A DNA stretch of 64,000 nt, from NCBI RefSeq assembly GCF_028712425.1, contig NZ_JAQTQD010000011.1, positions 1 through 64,000 on the forward strand, written 5' to 3'. Within the stretch, counting starts at the first letter, position 1. Every line of letters starts with the position of its first letter. This document shows positions 17,479 through 26,556 of this stretch, in pieces. Below the pieces are notes generated by a model. The model ran no database searches. It was not told the origin of the DNA and saw nothing but the letters and a program-made list of their open reading frames with translations. Both the position numbers and the translations under genes were made by a program. Source of the DNA: Methanoregula sp. (lineage in GTDB: Archaea; Halobacteriota; Methanomicrobia; Methanomicrobiales; Methanospirillaceae).

Positions 17479-17856
17479 ATGCAGTGGCAGGGAGAATCAG
17501 TCAGGAAGGTTACCGGTGGCAGGCGCCGCCCGGCAGCCATGAAGAGGAGAGCAGAGATCGGCCGTGCGGCAGCAGACACCCACCTCGGTGAGCCCCGCAG
17601 CCGTGTTGTGCGGACATATGGTGGCAACCATATCACCATGGCCCTCCGTGCAAATTATGCCAACGTGACCAACCCGAAGAACGGCGAGACAAAGAAAGTG
17701 AAGATCGAGAAGGTCGAGCAGAACACGGCCAACCCGAACTATGTCCGGCGGAACCTTGTCACCAAGGGTGCGGTCATCAGGACCGAACTCGGGTCTGCCC
17801 GGATCACCAGCCGTCCCGGCCAGAACGGCATCATCAACGCAGTGTTACTCGAATAA
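17479..17856 (+). CDS. rps8e: 30S ribosomal protein S8e
   Basis: This is an archaeal/eukaryotic-type small subunit protein. Its opening MQWQGESVRKVTGGRRRP, the basic stretch AAMKRRAEIGR, and the end ARITSRPGQNGIINAVLL are family hallmarks. Length 125 is the usual one. It has its own TATA box and is followed by a T-rich tract (17874-17880). It stands as a single gene. Confidence 0.97.
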   Translation: MQWQGESVRKVTGGRRRPAAMKRRAEIGRAAADTHLGEPRSRVVRTYGGNHITMALRANYANVTNPKNGETKKVKIEKVEQNTANPNYVRRNLVTKGAVIRTELGSARITSRPGQNGIINAVLLE

Positions 17857-17943
17857 CCAATATTCTCTTCTTTTTTTCGTTACAACGGTTTCGTATCCGT
17901 ATTTTCCGCAATCTTTTATCACTATTGTGTACAATTCTTTCTC

Positions 17944-18366
17944 ATGCGAAGGATCTATTATCGTTTCCCGCAGCGGGTGGATCTCTCGTTTGCCATGGGT
18001 ATGCCGTTCATCGACACGCTCAGGTATATTGCAGAGCTGGACAATACGGAATCGACCAAGACTACCGGAAAAGAACTGGTCAAGGTCAAGACACGGGTGG
18101 AGATTGCCATTGACCGGGCCACGTTTGGCGAGATTACTCCGGATTTGCTCCGCCCGGGGGCTATCACGGAAGCTGTAGATCTCCGTGTCTCGGTTCTCGC
18201 ACTGGCCCTGCGCGGGGGTGGCAAGGTGCCGATAGCAAACGATATCTTCTACCTCAGGCTCATCGACCAGGTCTCCCGCACGGACATTGACATAGCAAAG
18301 GAAGGTCGCGGGGAAGGGCTGGATGCCCTTGATATGAAAAATATCCTTCTCGGTGCAGGAAAGTGA
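17944..18366 (+). CDS. Conserved hypothetical protein, 140 aa
   Basis: I do not recognise the family. It is a soluble protein with a repeated strand-helix pattern (IDTLRYIAELDN, VKVKTRVEIAIDRATFG, AVDLRVSVLALALRGGGKVPI). A later Met at 17995 is an alternative start. The stop overlaps the DUF2240 gene by 4 bases, so the two are co-translated, which suggests a shared task. Confidence 0.7.
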   Translation: MRRIYYRFPQRVDLSFAMGMPFIDTLRYIAELDNTESTKTTGKELVKVKTRVEIAIDRATFGEITPDLLRPGAITEAVDLRVSVLALALRGGGKVPIANDIFYLRLIDQVSRTDIDIAKEGRGEGLDALDMKNILLGAGK

Positions 18367-18824
18367 CCCTGAAGACAACGATCGCAGCCCCGTTCCGGCA
18401 TACCCGGAAGAGCGGGATGAAGAAGAACGAGCTGGTCTATTATTACGCCCTTGACCGGAAATGGATGAGTACCGAGCAGGCCAACCAGCTGCTCCGAAGG
18501 GCTGAAGAGGACGGGCTCCTGAAGCAGGAGAACGGGCTTTTCCTGCCGGCATTCGATACCGCGACAGTCACCATTCCGGTCGGCTTCAAGCCTACCTCTG
18601 CCATTTTCGAGCGGAACGATCCCATGCAGGAGCTTATCGGCCGCATAGCACGGGAACGGAAGGTCGAGGAGACAGAGATTGTTGCAGAGATGAACAAGGT
18701 TATCCGGGAAGGATTCGACACCAATCTCCTCCCCCCGGCAGCCCTGACGATCCTTGCGAAAAAATACCAGGTTTCCAGCGATGACCTTCGCGATTCCCTC
18801 CGGCAGGCCCTGCGGAAGTCGTAA
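18363..18824 (+). CDS. DUF2240 family protein
   Basis: This is an archaea-specific family of unknown function. The pattern TIAAPFRHTRKSGMKKNELVYYYALDRKWMS, then a helix-turn-helix-like segment LLRRAEEDGLLKQENGLFLPAFD and IPVGFKPTSAIFE, matches DUF2240. A winged-helix-like N-terminal part followed by a helical C-terminal part (ELIGRIARERKVEETEIVAEMN) suggests nucleic-acid or protein binding, but that is an inference. It is translated together with the preceding gene. Confidence 0.8.
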   Translation: MTLKTTIAAPFRHTRKSGMKKNELVYYYALDRKWMSTEQANQLLRRAEEDGLLKQENGLFLPAFDTATVTIPVGFKPTSAIFERNDPMQELIGRIARERKVEETEIVAEMNKVIREGFDTNLLPPAALTILAKKYQVSSDDLRDSLRQALRKS

Positions 18825-18932
18825 TCTGCTAAACTATTCGAATGCGTGTCCGGTTTCACCAGACACTGTACTACACAAAGTATTTCCTTAAAATATTCAA
18901 TATCTAACATAGAATCATACAGGAGTCAGACA

Positions 18933-19445
18933 ATGAGACATGGAAGAAGAAGAAGAGGAATGGACCTCGGCGATCTGCCGTGGCTCCCCATTGCCGCCAT
19001 CATTGGTGTGGTTGCTGTTGTGATCATTGCAGCGTTGTTTTTCCTTGGCGGAGGATTCGGGGGGGAAAGTTCTCCCGCAGCACCCCCCGTGAGCAGCACT
19101 CCTGTACCGCAGGGTACCGTGCAAGTCACCCAGGGGGTAGCCTCTATCACGGTTCGCGAAACAACGGCACCTGCAGTCCCGGCAACCGGTACCTGGGTGA
19201 TGGTTGAATACATTGGAAGCTTCAAGGGAAGCTATGGCATGCCTTCCGATATCCAGAATGCCGAAAACTCGGGGATCCGGTTGTATGAAGTCGTGAATGC
19301 AACAGGTACGGTCAAGGCAGAGTTCCAGAAGAAGGACAGCTCAACGAAGCACGACCTCACAGTGACCATATACCAGGATGGAAAGGCGGTAAAGTTTGCA
19401 AAGAACAGTTCCGCCTACGGTATTGTCACCATCCAATACCCGTAA
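18933..19445 (+). CDS. Membrane-anchored extracytoplasmic protein
   Basis: A basic N terminus (RHGRRRRG) and one transmembrane helix (about residues 17-40) place the remainder outside. A Pro/Thr/Ser-rich linker of about 45 residues precedes a compact beta domain (GTWVMVEYIGSFKGSYG ... VTIYQDGKAVKFAKNSS ... GIVTIQYP). That arrangement is frequent among methanogen surface proteins. I do not recognise the domain. The ATG at 18933 is preceded by CAGGAGT, a good ribosome site. Confidence 0.75.
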   Translation: MRHGRRRRGMDLGDLPWLPIAAIIGVVAVVIIAALFFLGGGFGGESSPAAPPVSSTPVPQGTVQVTQGVASITVRETTAPAVPATGTWVMVEYIGSFKGSYGMPSDIQNAENSGIRLYEVVNATGTVKAEFQKKDSSTKHDLTVTIYQDGKAVKFAKNSSAYGIVTIQYP

Positions 19446-19482
19446 CTTTTTCGCACCTGCGAACGAAAAACGCAAAAAAAGT
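19446..19482. terminator. Two-sided terminator between convergent genes
   Basis: A T run at the left and an A run (T on the minus strand) at the right enclose the short inverted sequence TCGCACCTGCGA. It separates the surface protein gene from rps6e and could end transcripts from both sides. Confidence 0.5.
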
Positions 19483-19483
19483 A

Positions 19484-19924
19484 TTACTTTTTGCCGACCC
19501 GGGCCTTGGGTGCGGACTTCTTCTCTTCTTTCTTTTCGCCCTCTACCTTGGGGAATATCTCGTCAAGGGACTTCTCTCCATACGCCGTTACGCGGGCGTT
19601 GATCTGCACGAACTCCGCGGTGATCTCGCTTGCGCGGACCATCTTCCTGCGGCGTTCCCCGTCCATGACCGGGTGGAACCCGATGCCCCCGGCAAGGAGG
19701 AGTTTCTTGCGCCCGGTTCCTGGGACATTCTTCTTTGCAGCGATCCCGGTCCGGTCGGATGCACCGGTGATCTGGATCTTGTATCCGGCAAGCCCGAGCG
19801 AGCCTGCTTCGATTTCATCACCGATACGTTTCCCTACGATCGCACCTGCTGCACCGCCTGTGGCGTCAACATTGTAGGCGCGGCCGGTCTTGGGGTCTGA
19901 TACAACGACTTTGAACTCAACCAT
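19484..19924 (-). CDS. rps6e: 30S ribosomal protein S6e
   Basis: An archaeal/eukaryotic-type small subunit protein. Hallmarks are FKVVVSDPKTGRAYNVDATG at the N terminus, then GLAGYKIQITGASDRTGIAAKKNVPG and the KKLLLAGGIGFHP block. The C terminus has a charged Lys/Glu tail (about 20 residues). Length 146 fits. The infB gene lies 145 bases downstream on the same strand; S6e and aIF5B are often neighbours in euryarchaea. Confidence 0.97.
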   Translation of the reverse strand: MVEFKVVVSDPKTGRAYNVDATGGAAGAIVGKRIGDEIEAGSLGLAGYKIQITGASDRTGIAAKKNVPGTGRKKLLLAGGIGFHPVMDGERRRKMVRASEITAEFVQINARVTAYGEKSLDEIFPKVEGEKKEEKKSAPKARVGKK

Positions 19925-20069
19925 ACCTGATTCTTCCTGTAATATCTGGTTCCCCTTTTCCTTGGGGTTTCACGTCTCCGGATGCCGGCAGATCCGCCCA
20001 CACATGAGAAGTACCCATGTTATTATACCGGTACGCTATTAAATCCTCGCGTACACAAACAAGGGGTCA

Positions 20070-21863
20070 TCACTTGCCCCAGAAGGGATCGGTCTTTCGG
20101 CGCATGGAGGTAAACTCTGCCAGTACTTCCTGCGTGCTGGTGTTGAGCGTCTTTAGCATCTCTTTCTCCAGCACTTTGACATGGCGCTCCGGAATGTCCA
20201 CCAAGAGGTCGTCTCCCACACTCACCTGTCGCCCGACCGTTGCCCCCTCGATGGATATCGCAACTTCGAGACCTTCATCGGCTTCGCGGATGGATTCCTG
20301 CCGGAGCTGCATGGTCTTGAGGTGCCCCACTTTCTTCCCGTCAAGCTTGATCAGGTTGACATCACTCCGGAGTTTCCCTCCCAGCACCCGCACACCGACA
20401 ACGGCCGGGTTGCTCTGCCGGAAGACACAGTCCGGAAGGAGACGAATCTTTGCCGGCATCACCACATGCTCGAACCGCTGCTTCTCCATGAGGCGCTTCT
20501 GCTCATCCCGCCATTCCACGTACTGGTCGATGAGCTGGTAGATGACCCTCCCTTCAAAGACCTTCACCTGCGTGTACAGCGGATCTTTGATGATCTCTGC
20601 CGCGTCCGGCAGGAGTGGCGTATTGAAGGAGAGAAGGACGCGGAACGCGGGATTCTTGATGGTCTCGGTCTCGATGAGATCGAGCCGGCTGACCGGCCCG
20701 ACCTCCGCCCGCATCACTCCGATCCCCTTGGACTCGAGCTCCTTGCAGAGGGCCTCAAGAGCGCCGATCGTGTCGGCCTTGATAACGATCCCCTCCTCGG
20801 CCAGGTTGACGTGGATCTCGGTCATCTCTTTCTTGATTCTCGTAATGACCTCATCCCGGTTCCCCCGGATGACAAAGAAGGGGGACCCGGCAATTACACC
20901 CTCAAGGTTCGGGGCGGTAACCTTGATCCCTGCGGCAGCGGCAACTACCTTCACCCGCTCGAAGCGCTCCTCGGTGAGGATCTCCTGCATAGGCCGGGGT
21001 TTCAGAAGCGACCTCACCTTGGTCACGACAACGTCTCCCTGCGATGCAACAGCAATCTCGTCCCCAACCGCGAGCGTCCCATCGTAGAGGATTACATCGA
21101 GGGTTGTCCCAAGACCGCGTTCCTCCTTTACCTCAACAACCGTGCCCGCTCCCGGGCCCTCGACCAGGAGTTTCAGTTCGTCGCTCATGTAACGCTGGGC
21201 AAGCCCGATCATGATAAGAAGGAGGTCCGGGATCCCTTCGCCGGTATGGGCGCTCAACGGAACAATCGCGAGGTTTCTCTGGAAGTCCGCTACCCGGTCA
21301 AAACGGTCCGCGGAGAAGTCAAGTTCCGAGAGTTTTCCCACAATCTCGTAGGTCTTGTTCTCGACATCACCTTTGACCCGCTCGTTCTGGTTATTGAATG
21401 ATGAGATGAACGACTCGTTCTCGTTCACCCGCCACCCGTGAATGCGGTCGATCTTGGTCGCTGCAATGACAAACGGAGTTTTGCAGTTCCTGAGGATCTG
21501 GAGCGCCTCAATAGTCTGGGGCTGGAATCCCTGGTTGATGTCAACGACCAGAATTGCCATATCGGCAAGCGCCCCGCCGCGTGCACGGAGCGTTGTAAAA
21601 GCATGGTGTCCCGGTGTGTCAATAAAGAGAAGGCCCGGGATATTGATCGGGACCTTGCCCATAGTCCCGCTCATGGTCCGGATTGCATCGATCGGGACGA
21701 TGGTAGCGCCGATATGCTGGGTTATGGCACCTGCTTCTGAGCTGACGACCGAAGAGCCCCGGATCCGGTCGAGCAGTGAGGTCTTGCCATGGTCCACGTG
21801 CCCCATCACGCAGACAATCGGTGTCCTTATCTTCGGGTTCTCCGCCATAGTCCGATCCTCCAT
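20070..21863 (-). CDS. infB: Translation initiation factor aIF5B
   Basis: aIF5B is the GTPase that drives ribosomal subunit joining. G1 is GHVDHGKT at residues 21-28, G2 the ITQHIGAT block, G3 DTPGHHAF and G4 ATKIDRI. Domain II follows at about 230-340, then domains III-IV including the C-terminal initiator-tRNA binding barrel. Length 597 is that of archaeal forms, and no intein interrupts the G domain. Translation may begin at Met6. It reads from the same strand as rps6e. Confidence 0.97.
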   Translation of the reverse strand: MEDRTMAENPKIRTPIVCVMGHVDHGKTSLLDRIRGSSVVSSEAGAITQHIGATIVPIDAIRTMSGTMGKVPINIPGLLFIDTPGHHAFTTLRARGGALADMAILVVDINQGFQPQTIEALQILRNCKTPFVIAATKIDRIHGWRVNENESFISSFNNQNERVKGDVENKTYEIVGKLSELDFSADRFDRVADFQRNLAIVPLSAHTGEGIPDLLLIMIGLAQRYMSDELKLLVEGPGAGTVVEVKEERGLGTTLDVILYDGTLAVGDEIAVASQGDVVVTKVRSLLKPRPMQEILTEERFERVKVVAAAAGIKVTAPNLEGVIAGSPFFVIRGNRDEVITRIKKEMTEIHVNLAEEGIVIKADTIGALEALCKELESKGIGVMRAEVGPVSRLDLIETETIKNPAFRVLLSFNTPLLPDAAEIIKDPLYTQVKVFEGRVIYQLIDQYVEWRDEQKRLMEKQRFEHVVMPAKIRLLPDCVFRQSNPAVVGVRVLGGKLRSDVNLIKLDGKKVGHLKTMQLRQESIREADEGLEVAISIEGATVGRQVSVGDDLLVDIPERHVKVLEKEMLKTLNTSTQEVLAEFTSMRRKTDPFWGK

Positions 21864-22108
21864 TATTGTTCAAGCCAGAAACACGGGAAAAAACCGTACC
21901 CTCATGCCCGGAAGATGTATCCGGCACGTATCACCGTCAGGGAAGTGTATTTCGGGCCACCTGATATGTAATGGACTCCTGACAATATTAATTGTCACCC
22001 CGCGGACGGGGATGGCGTCCCATAAAGGTAATGCCTGTTGCCAGTGGTATCGACGCATTGGCAAGGATACATTAATCAAAGAACAGTGCAAAAATTAAAG
22101 GGCAATTT

Positions 22109-22181
22109 GCCAGGGTGGGGTAGTTGGTTATCCTAGGGGACTGTGGATCCCCCGACCCGGGTTCGAGTCTCGGCCCTGGCC
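22109..22181 (+). tRNA. tRNA-His (anticodon GUG), no encoded G-1
   Basis: Acceptor GCCAGGG pairs with CCCTGGC (22174-22180), the discriminator is C73 at 22181, T8 lies at 22116, and the anticodon stem GGGGA/TCCCC encloses CTGTGGA, giving GTG. The base before G1 (22108) is T, so the G-1 that identifies tRNA-His is not in the DNA and must be added afterwards. A Thg1-type enzyme is encoded at 56994. The 3' CCA is not encoded; a T run follows. Confidence 0.95.
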
Positions 22182-22364
22182 TTCTTTTTGTGTTCCGCAC
22201 TATGTGCAAAACTGACACGAATACAGTCAGATCTGTAATCCGCAACCAGACGGCTATCCGTTTGTTATCCACGCCTGGCTCCTGCAGGTTCCAAAGACAT
22301 GAGATTACAAACAACAAGCTTTATTGTCTCAATTAATAGAACTAGCAGAAATATTAGATTGGAT

Positions 22365-22721
22365 ATGGAGAATACCCTGGTAGTCCCCGCAGCAGTAATT
22401 GGCGTTGCGTTTATCGTGTTCGGTGCCGCACTCGGGGTTATGTACCTGTCAGGGGATTCCGCTCTTCCCCCCCAGCCACCTCCGAATCTTGCCCCTCTTG
22501 AATCCCCGGTTCCTTATGCGGTGGGTGATATAATACAGTCAGAGGACGCTTCGCAGGTGGTAATTGTGACTGGTTATGATGCATACCGGGAGTTCTATTC
22601 GTATCAACCGGTAGTTGTCAACGCCAGCGCCGGCACGCTCCAAATCCTTGAAGGAACCGGCACGATGCCCTGCCAGGAATTCGAGGCACGGTATCCGACC
22701 AAGGTATTTATGAGCACCTGA
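22365..22721 (+). CDS. Small membrane-anchored protein, 118 aa
   Basis: One transmembrane helix (about residues 5-30, LVVPAAVIGVAFIVFGAALGVMYL) is followed by a Pro-rich linker and a small extracytoplasmic domain with strands (VVIVTGYDAYREFYSYQPVVV). I do not recognise the family. The Met at 22365 is chosen because the hydrophobic segment follows it directly. It lies between tRNA-His and a methyltransferase, each separated by more than 150 bases. Confidence 0.65.
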   Translation: MENTLVVPAAVIGVAFIVFGAALGVMYLSGDSALPPQPPPNLAPLESPVPYAVGDIIQSEDASQVVIVTGYDAYREFYSYQPVVVNASAGTLQILEGTGTMPCQEFEARYPTKVFMST

Positions 22722-22884
22722 AGCGGATCACGCCGCTTCCGGTTTTCGGCCTTTGTTTTTGATGATAGTGAGAAATGATCCCCTCGCACGCTTGACATTG
22801 CAGCACTTTTTTGTACAACATAACTCAAATATGTACATAGAAATCCGATCCGTCCTACGGATCGTCTCTGGAGCACATCCCATT

Positions 22885-23691
22885 ATGGCCGAACATACCT
22901 ATGTCCACGGGTATTCATCCCGGGAATCAGAACGTCTTTCTGACCAGGCAGAGACACTCACCGATCTCCTTCACCACGACACCCGGTACCCTGCGGGTTC
23001 TCTTGTACTGGAAGCTGGCTGCGGGATTGGTGCCCAGACAGTAATTCTTGCAGGAAACAGCCCGGGCGCGGTAATCACATCCATTGACATCTCGGAAGAA
23101 TCTCTCAGGAAGGCAGAACAGTCCATGCGGGAGGCCGCAATTACGAATGTGACCTTTCGGCAGGCAGATATCTTCCACCTCCCTTTTACCCCTGCCAGCT
23201 TCGATCACATCTTCCTCTGTTTCGTGCTCGAACATCTCCCCAATCCCAAGCAGGCCCTTGAACAACTCCGCCCGCTCCTCAAAGAAGGTGGGACGATCAC
23301 GGTGATTGAAGGCGATCACGGCTCTACCTTTTTCCATCCCGATAATGCAGATGCAAGGAAGGCGGTGCAATGTCTTGTCACCCTCCAGCGGGAGATGGGT
23401 GGGAACGCCCTGATCGGGAGGGAACTCTACCCGCTCGTCAGCCGTGCAGGGTTCCGCGATGTCCAGATATCCCCCCGGATGGTCTATGTCGACTCTTCAC
23501 GCCCTGTCCTTGTAGAAGGTTTCACGAAACTGACTTTCACGGCCATGGTTGAAGGTGTCGGGGCCACGGTTCTTGAGAAGGGCCTGATGGCCCTTGATGA
23601 ATGGAATCGCGGAATTGAGGCACTGTACCGTACGGCCGATGAGGATGGTGTCTTCTGTTATACGTTCTTCAAGGCAACCGCACGGAAATGA
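22885..23691 (+). CDS. SAM-dependent methyltransferase, UbiE-like
   Basis: A class I methyltransferase. Motif I is LVLEAGCGIGAQT, the acidic loop is SIDISEESLRKAE, motif II lies around DHIFLCFVLEHLPNP and motif III is LLKEGGTITVIEGDHG. A C-terminal extension of about 100 residues may hold the substrate site. Substrate unknown. ATG 22885 is preferred over Met residues further upstream because the family start resembles AEHTYVHGYSSRE. The flavodoxin-fold gene follows after 13 bases, so they likely form one transcript. Confidence 0.85.
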   Translation: MAEHTYVHGYSSRESERLSDQAETLTDLLHHDTRYPAGSLVLEAGCGIGAQTVILAGNSPGAVITSIDISEESLRKAEQSMREAAITNVTFRQADIFHLPFTPASFDHIFLCFVLEHLPNPKQALEQLRPLLKEGGTITVIEGDHGSTFFHPDNADARKAVQCLVTLQREMGGNALIGRELYPLVSRAGFRDVQISPRMVYVDSSRPVLVEGFTKLTFTAMVEGVGATVLEKGLMALDEWNRGIEALYRTADEDGVFCYTFFKATARK

Positions 23692-23704
23692 CAGGATGAA
23701 CGCC

Positions 23705-24307
23705 ATGAAAATCTCCCTTATCCTCGCACATCCCCGTCCGGGAAGTTTCAATCATGCTATCGCCTCGACAGCAGCGCGTGTGCTTCATGAAGCCGGTCAT
23801 AGTGTCTCCGTCCATGATCTCTATGCGGAAGCGTTCGACCCTCTTCTCCTGTCTGAAGAGACCCCCCGTGATGTACAACTTCCCGATGATATCGTACAGC
23901 ATTGCTCAGAGATTACTACTGCCGACGGGATCATCATCGTCCATCCTGACTGGTGGGGGATGCCCCCTGCGATCCTGAAAGGCTGGATTGACCGTGTTCT
24001 CCGCCCGGGAGTTGCCTACCAGTTCGCGGAGACCGATTCCGGTGAAGGGATTCCCGCAGGGCTCCTGAAAGCGAAAACCGCCATTGTCTTCAACACATCC
24101 AACACCCCCCGGCAGCGGGAGATTGAGGTCTTCGGGGACCCACTCGAACGGCTCTGGAAGGACTGCGTCCTAACATTCTGCGGCGTCCCGGTTGTCCACC
24201 GCCGGATGTTCGGGGTCGTGGTGACCAGTACGGATGCCCAGCGGAAAGCGTGGCTGGAAGAGGTGAGCCGCCTGGTAACAAAGACATTCCCTGGTAAATC
24301 CGCGTAA
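23705..24307 (+). CDS. NAD(P)H oxidoreductase, flavodoxin fold (MdaB/KefF-type)
   Basis: A flavodoxin-like quinone/NAD(P)H reductase. The N-terminal phosphate-binding loop reads ILAHPRPGSFNHAI, and the family hallmark HPDWWGMPPAILKGWIDRVL follows near residue 85. C-terminal residues carry the FCGVPVVHRRMFG segment. It should bind FMN or FAD and reduce quinones or similar acceptors. The ATG at 23705 with AGGA nine bases before it is preferred to the one at 23696. It is downstream of, and probably in one operon with, the methyltransferase. Confidence 0.87.
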   Translation: MKISLILAHPRPGSFNHAIASTAARVLHEAGHSVSVHDLYAEAFDPLLLSEETPRDVQLPDDIVQHCSEITTADGIIIVHPDWWGMPPAILKGWIDRVLRPGVAYQFAETDSGEGIPAGLLKAKTAIVFNTSNTPRQREIEVFGDPLERLWKDCVLTFCGVPVVHRRMFGVVVTSTDAQRKAWLEEVSRLVTKTFPGKSA

Positions 24308-24388
24308 CAATCACCTCAGGCCATTTTCGCCCCGTGCATGCTCCCTGTTTATCTCCTCGTCCAGACACGATCCTGATGGAGACAGGAA

Positions 24389-24796
24389 ATGGATACCATA
24401 AAGATCACGACAGATATTCTCGCAACGATAAGGGCAATGAACAGGGCCTGGACAACCGGATGGCATGAAGCAGAATTCCGTCAGTATATCCACGAGAATG
24501 CAGTTGCTATTGTACCGTCGGAACCCGGACGGCTTGAAGGCAGGGATGCGTATGTCGCCGGCTGGAGAGGATTCGCCCTGGCTGCAACGATCCATTCCTG
24601 GCAGGAGTCCGATCATAAGGTGGAGATATTTGCCGGCGGGCGGTGCAGTGTGGTAACATATTTTTTCACGATTGATGTTATGCTGGGCGGCGTGCGGCAG
24701 ATCCTGCGGGGCCAGGACATGTTCTTCCTGGCGAAAGAAGGAAAGGGGTGGCTGGTTGCTGCTGACCAGTACTCTCCCGAACCTGCAGTATCATGA
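24389..24796 (+). CDS. SnoaL/DUF4440-like (NTF2 fold) protein
   Basis: A 135-residue NTF2-like protein: N-terminal helix (ITTDILATIRAMNRAWTTG), then EFRQYIHENAVAIVPS and GRDAYVAGWRGF, then alternating strands ending in FFLAKEGKGWLVAADQYSP. Members are small enzymes or ligand-binding proteins; no catalytic role can be assigned from the sequence. It lies alone, 81 bases after the flavodoxin-fold gene and 66 before the transporter gene. Confidence 0.75.
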   Translation: MDTIKITTDILATIRAMNRAWTTGWHEAEFRQYIHENAVAIVPSEPGRLEGRDAYVAGWRGFALAATIHSWQESDHKVEIFAGGRCSVVTYFFTIDVMLGGVRQILRGQDMFFLAKEGKGWLVAADQYSPEPAVS

Positions 24797-24862
24797 TTAC
24801 AGGAATGAACGGGACACGACCAGTATAAATTGTTGTCCAGTGAATTCATTGAGAGACATATC

Positions 24863-25117
24863 ATGGACACCATTGTCATTGTCGGTTACGTTGCCGGGGC
24901 CCTCACCACTCTCTCGTTCGTGCCGCAGGTGGTCAAGGCCTGGAAGATGAGGGAGACCCGCGACCTCTCGCTTGCCATGCTCGTCCTCTTCGCTGTTGGC
25001 GTGATCCTCTGGACCCTGTACGGGACCTGGGTCGGATCTTTGCCTATCATCGCTGCCAACGTGATCACGTTCTCCCTGATCCTTGTTCTGCTCGGCCTGA
25101 AATTGTGGTACAAGTGA
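24863..25117 (+). CDS. SemiSWEET-type sugar transporter
   Basis: An 84-residue protein of three transmembrane helices with the PQ-loop signature FVPQVVKAW at residues 23-31 followed by TRDLSLAML. SemiSWEETs are three-helix proteins that dimerise to move sugars by facilitated diffusion. Length, triple-helix pattern and PQ motif agree. The ATG at 24863 is preferred because family similarity starts there. Substrate is not known. Confidence 0.88.
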   Translation: MDTIVIVGYVAGALTTLSFVPQVVKAWKMRETRDLSLAMLVLFAVGVILWTLYGTWVGSLPIIAANVITFSLILVLLGLKLWYK

Positions 25118-25240
25118 ATTCGGCTGTCCGGGAAAGAGCCCGGATCTCCTGACAAACGACCAATTCCCGTTTTGCAGGCAGACACGTAAGCCGGTTAACC
25201 CGGACTGTCGGAAAGCACGAAAAAAGAGAATAATATCGGG

Positions 25241-25864
25241 TTATTGGGAATCCTGCTGCAGGAGCACGAGGCATCCCGAGAGGATGTCATGGAGTCCCTG
25301 GTGCTTCCTTGTGAACGCGATCATGATGAAGCCGATGAAGATGATCAGGGCAGAGATGTACTTCCAGAAGAACCGGAGTGTTGTGCGGGCAAAGCTCGGC
25401 TTGTTCCCCTCAAGGTCTGTCACTACCAGTTTCATCAGCACCTTGCCCGGTGTTGCCTGGCTTCGGGAGGATTCAAATCCTGCATAGTAGGCCCAGGGGA
25501 CGACGATAAGGGTGATACCGTAAGCCGCAATGATCGACCCGAACAGGGCAGCTGTTGTGCCTTCGACCGTCAGTTGTTCAACGGGGATACGCTGCACGGC
25601 ATAGAAGAAGAGGTTCTGAAAACCCCGGAAGAGGCCCAGTGCACCGGCTACGACAAGGTCGATGAGCAGGATGAGGATGAGATCTACGATGAAAGCAACA
25701 AGACGCCTCCCAAGGCCGGCATACACGCCGACATCGGGCCTTTCGTCCTCTTCCGGCGCAGGGGTGGCGACCGGTTGCGACTGGACCGACTCGATATCGG
25801 CTCCGCACCACTGGCAGAATTTTCCGGAGGCATCCGTCTCTTTTCCACATTTCGGACAGAACAT
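25241..25864 (-). CDS. Zinc-ribbon RDD family membrane protein
   Basis: The N terminus is a double CXXC zinc ribbon (FCPKCGKE...FCQWCG) followed by a Pro-rich linker. The RDD domain then begins with GLGRRLVAFIVDLILILLID, carrying the Arg and Asp residues that name the family, with four hydrophobic helices and GKVLMKLVVTDLEG. RDD proteins are small membrane proteins, sometimes transporters. The start is set at 25864 because the zinc ribbon begins there; a longer frame upstream is not supported. Confidence 0.88.
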   Translation of the reverse strand: MFCPKCGKETDASGKFCQWCGADIESVQSQPVATPAPEEDERPDVGVYAGLGRRLVAFIVDLILILLIDLVVAGALGLFRGFQNLFFYAVQRIPVEQLTVEGTTAALFGSIIAAYGITLIVVPWAYYAGFESSRSQATPGKVLMKLVVTDLEGNKPSFARTTLRFFWKYISALIIFIGFIMIAFTRKHQGLHDILSGCLVLLQQDSQ

Positions 25865-26010
25865 TCGATAGACTCCTGATAAGTAAACTTCATCAGGAGT
25901 CCTTTTTAATGTATCGTTCTTTTCCGGATTCTGGCCCGCTTCGCGAATTCGTGACCTGCCGCACCGTTTCCGGCACAAATCAGTAATACGAGCACATGCA
26001 AGGGATCTGC

Positions 26011-26490
26011 ATGAAGATTGCCCGGATCCTGATAGTCCTTGCCGGGGTCGTACTCTGTGCTCTCGCCGCCGGCTGTACGAGCCCGACAGGTGTGTTGATG
26101 AACAGTGGTACAGCCACACCTTCCCCCGCGGTGACGGTATCGCCCGATATCCCCTCCCCCACGTCGGGAGCTTTCCTGCCCGTGCAGACCCTGCCCCCCG
26201 AACAGTATGTCGATGTGCAGCTCACAAAGGAGCGCCCGGATTACACGATTCACCTCCTGTACAATGGCGGCAAGGGCGAGGTGAGTGTCCAGAATATCTT
26301 CCTGAAGGCTACACTGTCGGACGGGCAGGTTATTGAACAATACATGAACGACAACCAGCGGCAGCCGAGAAGGGGCGATGAGATCATCATCAAGGGCACA
26401 TGGGGCAGCGACCGTGTCGAGGTCTATATCACGAGCGTAGGCCAGACTTACAAGGTCATTGACAAGGAACTGCAGGTCAACCGTCTCTGA
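26011..26490 (+). CDS. Secreted lipoprotein
   Basis: A signal peptide ending in the lipobox LAAGC precedes a Pro/Thr/Ser-rich stretch of about 40 residues and a compact beta domain (VDVQLTKERPDYTIHLLYNGG ... VSVQNIFLKATLSDGQVIEQ ... YKVIDKEL). The domain looks like a small immunoglobulin-like fold. I do not recognise the family. The ATG at 26011 is preceded by AAGGGA at a good distance. It is divergent from the RDD gene by 146 bases. Confidence 0.75.
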   Translation: MKIARILIVLAGVVLCALAAGCTSPTGVLMNSGTATPSPAVTVSPDIPSPTSGAFLPVQTLPPEQYVDVQLTKERPDYTIHLLYNGGKGEVSVQNIFLKATLSDGQVIEQYMNDNQRQPRRGDEIIIKGTWGSDRVEVYITSVGQTYKVIDKELQVNRL

Positions 26491-26556
26491 CCTCTCTTGA
26501 AAAAACCGGGTAAATCCCCGAACACCTTTTTTCGTATTTCTCGTTTGTACCTGAAT

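Noticed and set aside
20181..21401. Open frame of 406 codons opposite infB
   Set aside because: aIF5B motifs lie on the minus strand; the plus frame is a compositional shadow.
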